From the NCBI GenBank assembly GCA_963593685.1, contig CAVBBP010000009.1, positions 1 through 58,180 of the forward strand: 58,180 nt of DNA, read 5' to 3'. Every line of letters begins with the position of its first letter. The first letter of the stretch is position 1. Origin of the DNA: W0P28-013 sp963593685. Lineage in GTDB: Bacteria > Bacteroidota > Bacteroidia > Bacteroidales > Paludibacteraceae. Of the stretch, positions 35,202-44,344 are shown piece by piece. Made by a program: the position numbers and the translations under genes. A model generated the notes under the pieces. That model searched no databases. It worked only from the letters and a program-made list of their open reading frames with translations, and was not told the DNA's origin.

Positions 35202-36209
35202 ATGAAAGTAGCAATCGTAGGCGCGAGTGGCGCTGTGGGACAGGAATTTTTGCGGGTGCTGGCCGAGCGTCAGTTCCCCATCGACGATTTGGTGCTGTTT
35301 GGCTCGTCGCGGAGCGCAGGCCGTGAGTACGAATTTTGCAGCAAACACTATCGGGTGCAGGAGTTGCGCCACGGCGATGATTTCAAGGGCGTTGGCATCG
35401 CTTTTGTGTCGGCTGGAGCGTCGGTGTCGCGCGAGTTTGCCGCCGACATTACCAAGTTTGGCACGGTGATGATCGACAATTCGAGCGCATTTCGCATGGA
35501 CGAAAATGTGCCGCTGGTGGTGCCCGAAGTGAACGCCGCCGATGCCAAAATGTGTCCGCGCGGCATCATCGCCAATCCTAACTGCACAACGATACAAATG
35601 GTTGTGGCTCTGCGAGTTATCGAGGAGTTGTCGCACATCAAACGCGTGCATGTGGCCACCTATCAGGCGGCGAGCGGCGCTGGCGCATCGGCCATGGCCG
35701 AATTGGAACAGCAATACCGCGAAATGCTTGATGGTAAGCCAGTTACGGTGAATAAATTTGCCTACCAGTTGGCGTACAATGTGATTCCGCACATCGATCT
35801 GTTTACCGATAACGGCTACACCAAAGAGGAGATGAAAATGTATAACGAAACGCGAAAAATCATGCATTCCGACATCGAAGTGAGTGCTACTTGCGTGCGT
35901 GTGCCAGCCCTGCGCGCCCACAGCGAAAGCATTTGGGTCGAAACCGAAGATCCGCTGAAACTCGACGATGTGCGCGAGGCGTTTTCGGCTGCCGATGGCA
36001 TTGTTTTGCAGGACAATCCCGACCAGCGCGACTACCCGATGCCGCTCTTTGTGTCGGGCAAAGATGCCGTGTATGTCGGCCGACTGCGCAAGGATTTGGC
36101 AAACCCGAATGGACTGGCTTTTTGGTGCGTGGGCGACCAAATACGCAAAGGCGCAGCACTGAACGCAGTGCAAATTGCCGAGTCGCTCATTCGTGATAAA
36201 CAAATGTAA
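35202..36209 (+). CDS. asd: Aspartate-semialdehyde dehydrogenase
   Basis: The 335-residue enzyme reduces aspartyl phosphate to aspartate semialdehyde with NADPH, the branch point for lysine/diaminopimelate, threonine and methionine. The N-terminal NADP motif GASGAVGQEF is clear. The catalytic Cys is in NPNCTTIQ (about residue 128) and the substrate-binding Arg and His are in RVPALRAH (His about 240). Length is normal for the family. The ATG at 35202 starts exactly at the conserved MKVAIVGA; an in-frame TTG four codons earlier was rejected. It is probably the first gene of an operon with the rhodanese lipoprotein (10-base gap) and the outer-membrane protein after it. Confidence 0.95.
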   Translation: MKVAIVGASGAVGQEFLRVLAERQFPIDDLVLFGSSRSAGREYEFCSKHYRVQELRHGDDFKGVGIAFVSAGASVSREFAADITKFGTVMIDNSSAFRMDENVPLVVPEVNAADAKMCPRGIIANPNCTTIQMVVALRVIEELSHIKRVHVATYQAASGAGASAMAELEQQYREMLDGKPVTVNKFAYQLAYNVIPHIDLFTDNGYTKEEMKMYNETRKIMHSDIEVSATCVRVPALRAHSESIWVETEDPLKLDDVREAFSAADGIVLQDNPDQRDYPMPLFVSGKDAVYVGRLRKDLANPNGLAFWCVGDQIRKGAALNAVQIAESLIRDKQM

Positions 36210-36219
36210 TTCGCTGGTT

Positions 36220-36597
36220 ATGAAGAGATTAGCAATTTTTTCGACCGCCCTTTGTCTGCTTGTGGCTTGCTCGGTTTCGGGGTTTGAATCGCTCGACAAC
36301 GAGGCGTTTGAACGCTTGATTGCGACCGATGGCGTGCAACTTGTCGATGTGCGCACTGCCGACGAATTTGCCACCAAACCGCACATTGCTGGCGCGATAA
36401 ATATCGATGTGAAAGCCGCCGATTTTGCCGAACAGGCGCAAGCGTTGCTCGACAAGGAGAAAAAGGTGGCGGTCTATTGCCAACGCGGTCGCCGCAGCAA
36501 GATGGCAGCGGCACAACTGACCGAACTCGGCTACGAAGTTTACGAGTTGAACACAGGCATCGAAAATTGGCAAAAAGCCGAAAAACCAGTGGAATAG
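36220..36597 (+). CDS. Rhodanese-domain lipoprotein
   Basis: The 125-residue protein has a lipoprotein signal with lipobox LVAC (Cys17) followed by a single rhodanese domain: LVDVRTADEFATKPHIAGAINI and the active-site loop YCQRGRRS, which contains the catalytic Cys. Such proteins carry persulfide sulfur or act in redox handling in the envelope. The start was placed at 36220 because the upstream in-frame extension runs through the end of asd and lacks a signal peptide. The gene sits 10 bases after asd and 3 bases before the next gene. Confidence 0.85.
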   Translation: MKRLAIFSTALCLLVACSVSGFESLDNEAFERLIATDGVQLVDVRTADEFATKPHIAGAINIDVKAADFAEQAQALLDKEKKVAVYCQRGRRSKMAAAQLTELGYEVYELNTGIENWQKAEKPVE

Positions 36598-36600
36598 ACG

Positions 36601-37425
36601 ATGAAACGCACCGCCACAACACTGATTTTCGCACTTTTGACCTGTTGCGCATGGGCGCAGGACACGCTGCGCTTGCATACGGTCGAAAATGTGCTGACGG
36701 TGAGCCTTGGCGCGACTTTCGTTACCGACGAATATCTGTCGGTGTTGCCCTATTCGGGTGTCAGTTTTGGGCTCGACAACGAGTGGTGGCAGACTTTTCG
36801 CCGCCACCGCGCATGGACGCATGTGGGCGAGGTGCGCTTGACGGGCAGCACGCTCAGCAATGCGCGCGGCAGCAATACGATGGTCGGCTTTGGCGTGCGC
36901 GGCGGCTGGGGAGCGCACTACAACTATACGCCTGTCGCCAATCTCACCATTCTAGCGGGCGCACTAGCCGATGTCGATTATTATGGCCGCGTGCTGGTCA
37001 AATCGGTCAATAAGCCCTACTCGATGGATTTGGCGATGGCACTGAATCTGTCGGCTGGCGTGTCGTACATATTCAACGCAAAACGCAGTGCATACCGCCT
37101 ACGCTACATGGCGCGCACGCCGTTTTTAGGCTGTATGTTCGCTCCCGAAATGGGGCAGTCGTACTACGAGTTGGTGTCGTCGCTCGATGGCACAGCGCAT
37201 TTTGCGTCGTTCCACAACCGCCTGTCGCTGTTGCACGAACTCACGCTCGATATGCGCTTTCGCCGCAGCACTTGGCGCATTGGCGTGGCACACGATTTTC
37301 TGCGTGTGTCGGTCAATCACCTCACTTTCAGCCGCGAACAGGTGCGCTTCGTCATCGGTACGGTGTTCGACAAGTGCGTGTTCGGTGGCAAACGCCGCCC
37401 CGAATCGATCGATTCGATTTGGTAG
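36601..37425 (+). CDS. DUF3316-like outer-membrane protein
   Basis: The 274-residue protein has a signal peptide (ending AWA, about residue 19) and an alternating beta-strand pattern with many aromatic residues, typical of an outer-membrane barrel. The overall pattern, including GVSFGLDNEWW, GFGVRGGWGAHYNY and LTLDMRFRRSTWRIGVAHDF, resembles the Bacteroidetes family DUF3316. Function is unknown. It follows the rhodanese lipoprotein by 3 bases and is probably co-transcribed with asd. Confidence 0.65.
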   Translation: MKRTATTLIFALLTCCAWAQDTLRLHTVENVLTVSLGATFVTDEYLSVLPYSGVSFGLDNEWWQTFRRHRAWTHVGEVRLTGSTLSNARGSNTMVGFGVRGGWGAHYNYTPVANLTILAGALADVDYYGRVLVKSVNKPYSMDLAMALNLSAGVSYIFNAKRSAYRLRYMARTPFLGCMFAPEMGQSYYELVSSLDGTAHFASFHNRLSLLHELTLDMRFRRSTWRIGVAHDFLRVSVNHLTFSREQVRFVIGTVFDKCVFGGKRRPESIDSIW

Positions 37426-37427
37426 TC

Positions 37428-37470
37428 TGCGAATGCTATGCTTTTTGTTAGAGAATAGATGCTATTCGCA
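37428..37470. repeat. 43-bp dyad, unit 1
   Basis: TGCGAAT at the left pairs with ATTCGCA at the right. The unit is repeated with changes at 37504-37546. Confidence 0.6.
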
Positions 37471-37503
37471 GAAAAGTGTAATTTGATGTAGTTTAGATAA
37501 ATG

Positions 37504-37546
37504 TGCGAATACTGTACTTGTTAGCGCGAAGTATATGCCATTCGCA
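37504..37546. repeat. 43-bp dyad, unit 2
   Basis: Same length and the same end heptamers as unit 1, with GTTAG and ATGC shared inside, 76 bases further on. It lies 18 bases before the BIG2 lipoprotein start and could be a regulator site. Confidence 0.6.
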
Positions 37547-37563
37547 AAAATAGAGAGAGCAAT

Positions 37564-38709
37564 ATGCAGTTTTTGAAAAAGAGATATGTGCCGATGATGT
37601 TGCTGCTGCTGGCACTGGCGGCGTGCGACAAAAATCCTGTCAGTTCGATTACGCTCGACCGCAACGATTTGTCGCTGCAAGTGGGCGAGCAGTACCAGTT
37701 GGAGGTAATCGTTAATCCGTTGTCGGCGGCGATGGATAACAGTGTGTCGTGGGAGTCGAGCGACGAGGCGGTGGCTTCGGTGGCGTCCGATGGCACAGTT
37801 ACGGCCGTCTATACAGGCGAGTGCGTCATCACGGCCAAGGCGGGCGGCAAATCGGCTTCGTGCAAGGTAACGGTCGGCAAACTCGACTACGATTTTGTGT
37901 TCGACCGCGCCACGGCACTCTACTATGGCGATGCCTACGAAAAAGGCACGAACAGCTTGACGCTCAGACTTTTAGGCGACGGCATCACGCTCGACGACGA
38001 GGGCGCGCTTGTGGGCGAAGGACTCTTTTTCAATATCGATTTGAGTGTGCCACTCGGTCAGCGCACGGTGCCTGCGCACACTTTTGAGTTGGACAGCAGC
38101 CGCGCAGAATACACTTTTGTTGCAGGAAAATTGGGAACAATCGACGGCACGCAGTACGCCACAGGCACTTTTGTGGGGCAGCGTACTGCCCAAGGTCTGA
38201 CCGTGGTTTTCGTCAAATCGGGGGCGTTTTGGGTGAAGGAATCGGGCGGCAGTTACACGCTCGAAGGCCGTTTCGAGGGCGAAAATCAAGAGACGATTGT
38301 CATCGCATTTTCAGGCAAAATCGCGACTATCGACAGGAGTGGCGAAACGCCTTTGGCAACCTACAATTTTGCCACTTCTGCGCTGCAACAGACTGTTTTG
38401 TCGAGTGCGGCGAGCGGACTCAATCAGTTCCAATTTACCGCCGTCGATGCCGATACAACGCTCATTTTCACGCTCTATGCGCCGTTGAGCGTAACCGACA
38501 AATGCCCTGTTGGTGCGTACGATTTTTCGGGCGTGCGCCCCTATTCCATTGCTTCGGCGGTGTTCAAAATGGGCAATAGTGCGTTCGCTGTTGCGCGTGG
38601 CGAGGTTTCTGTTACCGAAAGTGCTGACAACCAGACCATTTTGTGCCGATTTGTGGACGAAACAGGGCGCGTTGTGAGCGGCACTTTCACCGACATTCGC
38701 ACCGATTGA
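37564..38709 (+). CDS. BIG2-domain lipoprotein
   Basis: The 381-residue protein has a lipoprotein signal (lipobox LAAC, Cys21). Residues of about 27-104 are a bacterial Ig-like group 2 domain: ITLDRNDLSLQVGEQYQLEV, the SWESSDEAVASV strand and VTAVYTGECVITAKAGG. The remaining 275 residues are beta-rich with no family I recognise; they contain DYDFVFDRATALYYGD and GTYATGTF-like turns. It is probably exposed on the outer membrane. The gene is separated from the asd operon by two dyad repeats and has no clear -7 box. Confidence 0.8.
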   Translation: MQFLKKRYVPMMLLLLALAACDKNPVSSITLDRNDLSLQVGEQYQLEVIVNPLSAAMDNSVSWESSDEAVASVASDGTVTAVYTGECVITAKAGGKSASCKVTVGKLDYDFVFDRATALYYGDAYEKGTNSLTLRLLGDGITLDDEGALVGEGLFFNIDLSVPLGQRTVPAHTFELDSSRAEYTFVAGKLGTIDGTQYATGTFVGQRTAQGLTVVFVKSGAFWVKESGGSYTLEGRFEGENQETIVIAFSGKIATIDRSGETPLATYNFATSALQQTVLSSAASGLNQFQFTAVDADTTLIFTLYAPLSVTDKCPVGAYDFSGVRPYSIASAVFKMGNSAFAVARGEVSVTESADNQTILCRFVDETGRVVSGTFTDIRTD

Positions 38710-38898
38710 TTTTTCGAGTGAGGAGTGATGCGGCAGAGCCGCAATTTCAAATTTCAGATTTCAGATTTCAAATTGTAGGGACGCACCGAGTGCGTCCGAG
38801 TAAAATGAACAATAATTGCGGCGTTTCGGAACACGAACAATTCATAATTCTAAATTCTTAATTCATAATTAAACGAAGGCTTTTCCCCTTTCGGGGAC
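38710..38898. other. Intergenic repeats between convergent genes
   Basis: Contains the GCGGCAGAGCCGC hairpin (38730-38745), TTTCAGA heptamers, the 23-bp palindrome (38775-38797), AATTC heptamers and the CCCCTTTCGGGG hairpin (38878-38897), which lies directly behind the S41 peptidase stop and could terminate that operon. Confidence 0.6.
38775..38797. repeat. 23-bp palindrome, copy 4
   Basis: Reverse orientation (GTAG first), between convergent genes, where a bidirectional terminator would be useful. Confidence 0.75.
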
Positions 38899-39909
38899 TT
38901 ATTTTGCGAGCAGTAGTTCGACGGCTTTCTCTACGATATCGTCCTTGCCTTGCGCTGCCAGTTCGTCGGTGAGATTGATAGGCAAATCGGGCGCAACGCC
39001 AGCCTCTATCGAGCGTTTGTCGCGGTTGTACATCGGCACACTCGACAGGCGCACCAGCCAGCCGTTGGGCAGTTCGTACGAGAGTGGCATGCCGCCGCCG
39101 CCGCCCGTAGTGCCGCCTACAAGCGTGGCGTTGGGTGCATAGCGCATGGCGTTGGCAAAACTGTTTGTTGCGCTGTAGGCGCGGCAGTTGATAAGCACTG
39201 CCACCGATTTTTTCCACTTATACGGCATAGTCGCTGCATCAATTTCGATGGGTTGCATCGCCGAAAAATCGTTGTGTTTCAGACCTGTTTTGTGCCGCCA
39301 ATAGCCCACGGTTGTGGTGGCATCGAAAAATGTCGAGGCCAATTTGTAGGCGTTGTCCAAATCGCCGCCGCCGTTGCTGCGCACATCGACAATCAGCCCT
39401 TGGCAGTCGGCAAAATAGTCCAGCACATACCACATGTTTTTTGCCGAAAAACTGTTTTCGAATGAACTGTAGCGCAGGTAGCCAATTTTTCCGTCGGCAA
39501 TGCGCTGGTAGTAGAGTCCGCCCGCAATGTTGTACCGCTCGATGTAGTTGTCCATCAGTGCGGCGTTGTAGTTGGTGGGCAGCGAGTCGTACCAAGCGGT
39601 GTTGCGCGACACATCGAAATCGGAATAGAGATTGACATGGCCGTCGCGCAGCGAGTCGAGCATGCCCGACAGCAGACCGAACAGCGCGCGTTCGCCGCCC
39701 GAAAGCGTATCGACTTTGGCGCGATATTCGTCGTGAATTGCCTGCCAATCAATCCCTTTTTCGTCGAAATAGCAATACTTTTCGTCGATTATCTGCCACA
39801 ACGCCTCGAAATTGCCCACAGGCGTGTTTGGGCGCAGACTGTCCGACGGCTTGGAGCAGGCCACCAGCAGGGCGGCGCAAACGGTTGCGATAGAGAGCCT
39901 GATGTTCAT
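38899..39909 (-). CDS. S41-family peptidase lipoprotein
   Basis: The 336-residue protein has a lipoprotein signal (lipobox LVAC, Cys18). An S41 (tail-specific protease) fold is indicated by FEALWQIIDEKYCYFDEKGIDW, the LRDGHVNL strand, GLIVDVRSNGGGDLD (about 171-185) and the catalytic region INCRAYSATNSFA (Ser about 246), followed by GGTTGGGGG. No separate PDZ domain is obvious. It should degrade or process envelope proteins. It lies 4 bases behind prmC and is probably the last gene of the dnaN operon. Confidence 0.85.
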   Translation of the reverse strand: MNIRLSIATVCAALLVACSKPSDSLRPNTPVGNFEALWQIIDEKYCYFDEKGIDWQAIHDEYRAKVDTLSGGERALFGLLSGMLDSLRDGHVNLYSDFDVSRNTAWYDSLPTNYNAALMDNYIERYNIAGGLYYQRIADGKIGYLRYSSFENSFSAKNMWYVLDYFADCQGLIVDVRSNGGGDLDNAYKLASTFFDATTTVGYWRHKTGLKHNDFSAMQPIEIDAATMPYKWKKSVAVLINCRAYSATNSFANAMRYAPNATLVGGTTGGGGGMPLSYELPNGWLVRLSSVPMYNRDKRSIEAGVAPDLPINLTDELAAQGKDDIVEKAVELLLAK

Positions 39910-39913
39910 GTTA

Positions 39914-40747
39914 CTATCTTTTTTGGGCGGTTACAAAACGCTTTTTGCCGAACGAATCGTCTGCCAATGCGACTTGCGCAAAACCTTTGGCGCGCACCAA
40001 ATCGGCAGTTTCGTCGGCCAACCGATGGTTTATTTCGAAAAATAGTTTGCCGCCGTGGTTGAGGTGTGCCGCTGCGAAATCGGCTATTTTGTTGTAAAAA
40101 AGCAGCGGATTTTCGTCGGGAACAAAGAGTGCCAACGCAGGTTCGTAGTCCGTAACATTGCACTCCATGGCGGCGCGCTCTTCGTTCAGCACATAGGGCG
40201 GATTGCTCACAATGGCATCGTAGGTGCGGCGTATGGCGGGCGGTTGCAGTATGTCGCACTGCGCAAAATCGACCTGCACGCCGTTGGTTTGTGCGTTTTT
40301 TTCGGCCACTGCCAACGCTTCGGGCGACACATCGCAAGCCGAAATGTGCGCTTGTGGCAGGCGTTTGGCCAGCGCAATGGCGATGCAGCCGCTCCCCGTG
40401 CCGATGTCGAGAATTTGCGCATCGTCAGCCACATTTTGGCTCACAAGTTGTACCAATTCGGCAGTTTCGGGGCGCGGAATCAGCACATTTTTGTTCACCG
40501 ACAAGCGCAATCCGCAAAAATCGGCGTAGCCCAAAATGTACTGTATCGGCTCCTGCTTTTTCAGTCGAGCGATGGCGGCGCGCACGGTAGTCTGTTGCTC
40601 GGCGGTCAAGGTCAAATCGTCGCGCGTGAGCAGGTCGGTGAGCGACCAGCCCGCCACTTCGGCAAGCAACAAACGAACAAGAGCCTTCAGTTCTCCTTGC
40701 GGATAAAAGGCTGAAAGCTCCGATTCTATCTCTTTTGCAACCGACAT
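39914..40747 (-). CDS. prmC: Peptide chain release factor N5-glutamine methyltransferase
   Basis: The 277-residue enzyme methylates the GGQ glutamine of release factors, using S-adenosylmethionine. Key features are the PrmC/HemK helical N-terminus with PIQYILGYADFCG (about 67-80), PRPETAELV, the SAM motif LDIGTGSGCIAIALA (about 113-127) and the catalytic NPPY (about 182-185). Length is normal. It starts 5 bases after the dnaN stop, which suggests co-transcription. Confidence 0.93.
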   Translation of the reverse strand: MSVAKEIESELSAFYPQGELKALVRLLLAEVAGWSLTDLLTRDDLTLTAEQQTTVRAAIARLKKQEPIQYILGYADFCGLRLSVNKNVLIPRPETAELVQLVSQNVADDAQILDIGTGSGCIAIALAKRLPQAHISACDVSPEALAVAEKNAQTNGVQVDFAQCDILQPPAIRRTYDAIVSNPPYVLNEERAAMECNVTDYEPALALFVPDENPLLFYNKIADFAAAHLNHGGKLFFEINHRLADETADLVRAKGFAQVALADDSFGKKRFVTAQKR

Positions 40748-40752
40748 CGTGC

Positions 40753-41877
40753 TTATTCCGACAGCAACATCGGCATGAGCAGCATCAGCAGGTCTTCGTC
40801 CTTTTCGTTTTCGAAAGGCATGATAATACCTGCGCGCGACGGGTCGGCCAGCGCAATGGTAACATCGCTGCTGTCGATATTACTCAAAATCTCGATGAGG
40901 AACGGCGCTTTGAAGCCGATGGCAATATCTTCGCCTTCGTATTGGCACGCCAGCGTCTCTTCGGCCGAGGTCGAAAAGTCGATGTCTTGCGCCGAAATCA
41001 CCAGTTTGCCCGCTGTGATAGAGAGTTTGATGAGCCCAGTGCCTTGGTTCGAGAAGGCGAACACGCGTTTGGCGGCGTTCATCAGCAACAGGCGGTCGAT
41101 AATCAGTTTGTACGGATTGTTCTGCGGAATCACGCCGTTGTAGTTCGGGAAACGCCCCTCGATTTGGCGGCAAACCATCGTGTAGGTTGGCAGACGGAAA
41201 GCGATGTTTTTGCTGTCGAAACTGATTTCGACCTCGCCTTCTCCCTTACCGATAACGGCTTTCAGCACATTGGCAGGTTTTTTGGGCAGAATAAATGCCG
41301 CCTCGAATCCGCTCTGCACGCCAGTGTTGATGTAGCGCACCAGTTTGTGTGCATCGGTGGCGACAAAGGTGATGTTTTCGGGTTTGATGTCGAACAGCAC
41401 GCCAGTCATTGTTGGGCGCAGGTCGTCGTCGGCAGTGGCGAAAATGGTTTTAGAAACGCCGTTGGCCAGCACGCCGACAGGCATTTTCAGCGTCGATGCG
41501 TCGTCGCCGAGAGCGGGCAGTTGCGGGTACTCTTCGCCGCGCAACCCAACGAAATTGTAGTTGCCGTTTTCGGTTTTCACTACCACCGAAAGGTTCTCCT
41601 CGTCGATGTCGAATTGCAGCGGTTGCTCCGAAAACTCTTTCAGCGCGTCCATCAGCAGTTTGGCGTTCACTGCCAAGCAGATGTCGCCCGAGGCGTTGGC
41701 AATTTCGAGCGATGTAACGAGCGTCGTTTCCAAGTCGGACGCGGTGAGCGACAGGCGATTACCTTCGACTTTCAGCAAGAAATTATCGAGGATTTGCAGC
41801 GAATTTTTGGTGCTGATAACGCGACCAATCGATTGCAGATGGCTTAACAAAGCCGTGCTTGATACTGTGAAATTCAT
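40753..41877 (-). CDS. dnaN: DNA polymerase III beta subunit (sliding clamp)
   Basis: The 374-residue protein forms the ring that tethers DNA polymerase to DNA. It shows the three-domain clamp pattern: N-terminal MNFTVSSTALLSHLQSIGRV, the domain 1 strand LSLTASDLETTL, the domain 2 strand FVATDAHKLVRY, and the conserved C-terminus with PFLIEIL and the ending MPMLL. The clamp is essential. It is the first gene of a dnaN-prmC-S41 peptidase operon here, away from dnaA. It has its own strong promoter and a leader of about 45 nt free of repeat modules. Confidence 0.96.
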   Translation of the reverse strand: MNFTVSSTALLSHLQSIGRVISTKNSLQILDNFLLKVEGNRLSLTASDLETTLVTSLEIANASGDICLAVNAKLLMDALKEFSEQPLQFDIDEENLSVVVKTENGNYNFVGLRGEEYPQLPALGDDASTLKMPVGVLANGVSKTIFATADDDLRPTMTGVLFDIKPENITFVATDAHKLVRYINTGVQSGFEAAFILPKKPANVLKAVIGKGEGEVEISFDSKNIAFRLPTYTMVCRQIEGRFPNYNGVIPQNNPYKLIIDRLLLMNAAKRVFAFSNQGTGLIKLSITAGKLVISAQDIDFSTSAEETLACQYEGEDIAIGFKAPFLIEILSNIDSSDVTIALADPSRAGIIMPFENEKDEDLLMLLMPMLLSE

Positions 41878-41928
41878 ATCTGTGTTGTTTTTTGTTTATT
41901 TACAAAATGGTGTTGCTTCTGTAATTTG

Positions 41929-41959
41929 CAAAGATAGAAAAAATAATTGGAAAATCAAA
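41929..41959 (-). promoter_or_regulatory. dnaN promoter
   Basis: On the minus strand TTTG (41956-41959), 19 bases, then TATCTTTG (41929-41936). Confidence 0.75.
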
Positions 41960-41989
41960 AAAAAATCGGCATAATTTTTTGTCGAGGCG

Positions 41990-42721
41990 TTATTGGTTGG
42001 GTGCGAAGGCGAATTTTGCCTTGCAAAACGACTGTCCAGCGTCCGATTTTAGGTCGAAATGGTAGCCTTCGGCAGTGTCGGCGCGCAGAATGTTCACCGT
42101 TTCGCCAAAGCGTGCTTCGCGCACATAGTTGATGTCGAATGTGGCGATGTGCTGCCCGTCGAACTGCGCCAAATCGAGCGTGTCGATCATCCACTGAATG
42201 TATTTCATGCTGTTGGTGTGCGCGTTGAAATCGATGTCGCTGTAGCGCACGGTGTGCGTGGTGCGTGGCGCAGTGTGTAGTTCGTCGATGCGTTTGGGAG
42301 CGGCGGCTGCCACCTCCTGTTCGGTGCAGAATGGGCGCAAATCGACCTGTTCGAGCAGATTGACGGGGTGGCGTGTGTCGTAGTCGAGCACCGACCAGAG
42401 CGATGTGGCTTCGCCGATGAGGCTGCCAGCGTGGTCGAAAATGCGAAAGTAGCGCGCCGACGCCAAGCGGTTGCAGTCGCGCGGCCAAGTTTCAATCTCG
42501 ATGTCGTCGTTCACACGAGCGTAGCGCGCCATTTCGAGGTGCAGCCGCGAAAGCACCCACGACAATCGGCGTTTGGTAAACGCTTCGATGCCGAAGCCAA
42601 ACGAGGTGGCCGACTGGCAGGCCGCGTCGAGCAGGCAGTTGCCCAAAGCCGTGAGCGTCTGTTGCTGCGCAAAATCGACATCTTGCGGCATTATGTGGTA
42701 TTTTATCCGAAGAATCGCCAT
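41990..42721 (-). CDS. Acyl-ACP thioesterase
   Basis: The 243-residue enzyme hydrolyses acyl-acyl carrier protein to free fatty acids. It has two hotdog halves, as in the FatA/FatB-type family: the first has RRLSWVLSRLHLEM and IEIETWPRDCNRLASARYF, the second has the active-site segment SDIDFNAHTNSMKYIQWMID (about 161-180) with the Asn and His expected, then INYVREARFGETV. Its start is 3 bases after the PAP2 gene, so it ends the three-gene operon that begins at 44301. Confidence 0.88.
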   Translation of the reverse strand: MAILRIKYHIMPQDVDFAQQQTLTALGNCLLDAACQSATSFGFGIEAFTKRRLSWVLSRLHLEMARYARVNDDIEIETWPRDCNRLASARYFRIFDHAGSLIGEATSLWSVLDYDTRHPVNLLEQVDLRPFCTEQEVAAAAPKRIDELHTAPRTTHTVRYSDIDFNAHTNSMKYIQWMIDTLDLAQFDGQHIATFDINYVREARFGETVNILRADTAEGYHFDLKSDAGQSFCKAKFAFAPNQ

Positions 42722-42724
42722 CGT

Positions 42725-43405
42725 CTATTTGCGTTTTGGAATGACGAGCCGTTGCAGCGACTGCTGTTCCCACTGCTGCGGATAGCGGTAGTAGAAAAAG
42801 GCGGTGAGCAGCGTGGCAACCACGCCCACAGCGGCACCAGCGCACACATCTTCGGCAAAATGTTGCGACAGGTAGATGCGCGAGTAGGCACCAATCATCG
42901 CCAGCACAAAGAAGAGCGGTGCTGTCCATGCTTTTTTGATGCAGATGAATGTGAGGCAGAGCATGAGCGAAAAGACCGCCGCCGTATGCCCCGACGGGAA
43001 ACTGTACATTTGGTGCAGCCGCACGCCATCGACTTGGTGTAGCACCACATCGGGAAAATGTTCGGCAAAGAAACGGCTCGGTCGTGGCGCGGCAATCAGC
43101 ACTTTTATGGGATAGACCACAAGTGCGGTAACGCCCTGCGAGAGCAGCACCAGCAGCCCTGCGCCCACTCGGTAAAAGAGCAGCAAACCGCCCACCACAA
43201 ACGGCACAGACGCACCCAGTTCGGTGGCGTAGCGGAAAAATGCGTCGTGCAGCCGCACGCCCATATCGCTGTAGTTCGACAGATAGCCGAGCGTGAGCAT
43301 TTGGTGCAGCGCGCCTTGGTCGGTGCAGAGAATGGCGACCAGCAGGGCAGCCACAAACACCGCCCAGCACGACAAAAAGATGATAAGTGCCAGATTTTTT
43401 CTCAT
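42725..43405 (-). CDS. PAP2-family membrane phosphatase
   Basis: The 226-residue membrane protein carries all three phosphatase motifs of the PAP2 family: KVLIAAPRP (about 101-109), PSGH (about 137-140) and SRIYLSQHFAED (about 165-176, with the catalytic His). About five to six hydrophobic helices surround them. It probably dephosphorylates a lipid such as phosphatidate or undecaprenyl diphosphate. The start overlaps the stop of the coiled-coil gene (ATGA). A link with the adjacent thioesterase in lipid handling is an inference from context. Confidence 0.9.
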   Translation of the reverse strand: MRKNLALIIFLSCWAVFVAALLVAILCTDQGALHQMLTLGYLSNYSDMGVRLHDAFFRYATELGASVPFVVGGLLLFYRVGAGLLVLLSQGVTALVVYPIKVLIAAPRPSRFFAEHFPDVVLHQVDGVRLHQMYSFPSGHTAAVFSLMLCLTFICIKKAWTAPLFFVLAMIGAYSRIYLSQHFAEDVCAGAAVGVVATLLTAFFYYRYPQQWEQQSLQRLVIPKRK

Positions 43406-44301
43406 TTTTTCAACTCAAATTTTTTGGAGCCAATCAGGTTGCCATCGGCAAAGAGGTCGGCGCGGTAAGTGCCTTCGAGCAGCGTTTCGTTCACCGTCCA
43501 ATACATGGTAATGGGCAGGTCTTCGCCGCCGTATTCCACCGAGCGTTTGCTCGAATAGGCGATGTCGCGATTCTCGTAGCGAAAAGTGTTCGCCGCCGAT
43601 TTTTGCAGCACCGCCTCGTTGGGCGTGGTGATGCGCAGGTAGATGGTTTTCATGCCAGGCTCGGCGGTATTGTTTTTGGCGATGACAAAATCGAACTGCA
43701 AAAGTGCGATTTTCGACAGGCGTGTGGTCTTTTTTTCGCGCTGATTGAGCGTAGTTACCGTGATGTCGCGCGCATCGAGTTGCGCCGCAATCGACACTTT
43801 GGCGGTGAGTTGCTGCTTCTCTTTTTCGAGTTGCGCCGCTGTTTGCGACACTTCGCGGTATTTGGTCGAAACCACGCGATTCTCCTCTTTCAGGTTGCTG
43901 TTCACCGTGTTGAGCGAATCGACCTGCGCAATGTAGTAAACCAGCACTTTGCGCACCGAGGCGAGTTCTTTTTTCAGTTCGGCGATGCGCCGTGCGTTGG
44001 TGGCTTTCACCGTGCGCAACTCTTCGAGCAGCAGTTGCACATGTTTCTGCTCTTGGTCGAGCAGTTGCAGCAGCGAGTCGTTGTCGGTGCGGTACGAGAA
44101 GCCCTCCATTTCGAGCGACAAATCTTGATATTCGGCTTCGAGTTGCTCTTTTTCGTAGGTCATCTGCTCCACCATTTCGGCCATTTCGGCTTCGGCGGTT
44201 TTCGATTTTTGCCAGAAGAAAAAGGCGGCTGCCCCCAAGCAGAGTATAAGCAAGATGGCAACGAAAATCCATGCTGCCCCTGATGATTCGTTTTTTGACA
44301 T
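43402..44301 (-). CDS. Single-pass membrane protein with a long coiled coil
   Basis: The 299-residue protein has a transmembrane helix at about 10-30 (AAWIFVAILLILCLGAAAFF), then about 150 residues of charged heptads that should form a coiled coil (for example YEKEQLEAEYQDL and LKEENRVVSTKYREV), then a C-terminal beta-rich domain (about 200-299) with MKTIYLRITTPNEAVL and ITMYWTVNETLLEG. I do not recognise a named family. The short N-terminal segment suggests the rest faces the periplasm. It is the first gene of an operon with PAP2 and thioesterase. Confidence 0.75.
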   Translation of the reverse strand: MSKNESSGAAWIFVAILLILCLGAAAFFFWQKSKTAEAEMAEMVEQMTYEKEQLEAEYQDLSLEMEGFSYRTDNDSLLQLLDQEQKHVQLLLEELRTVKATNARRIAELKKELASVRKVLVYYIAQVDSLNTVNSNLKEENRVVSTKYREVSQTAAQLEKEKQQLTAKVSIAAQLDARDITVTTLNQREKKTTRLSKIALLQFDFVIAKNNTAEPGMKTIYLRITTPNEAVLQKSAANTFRYENRDIAYSSKRSVEYGGEDLPITMYWTVNETLLEGTYRADLFADGNLIGSKKFELKK

Positions 44302-44344
44302 ACGGTTTTTTAGTTTGAAAGTTTGAAAGTGTAAAAGTGTGAAA

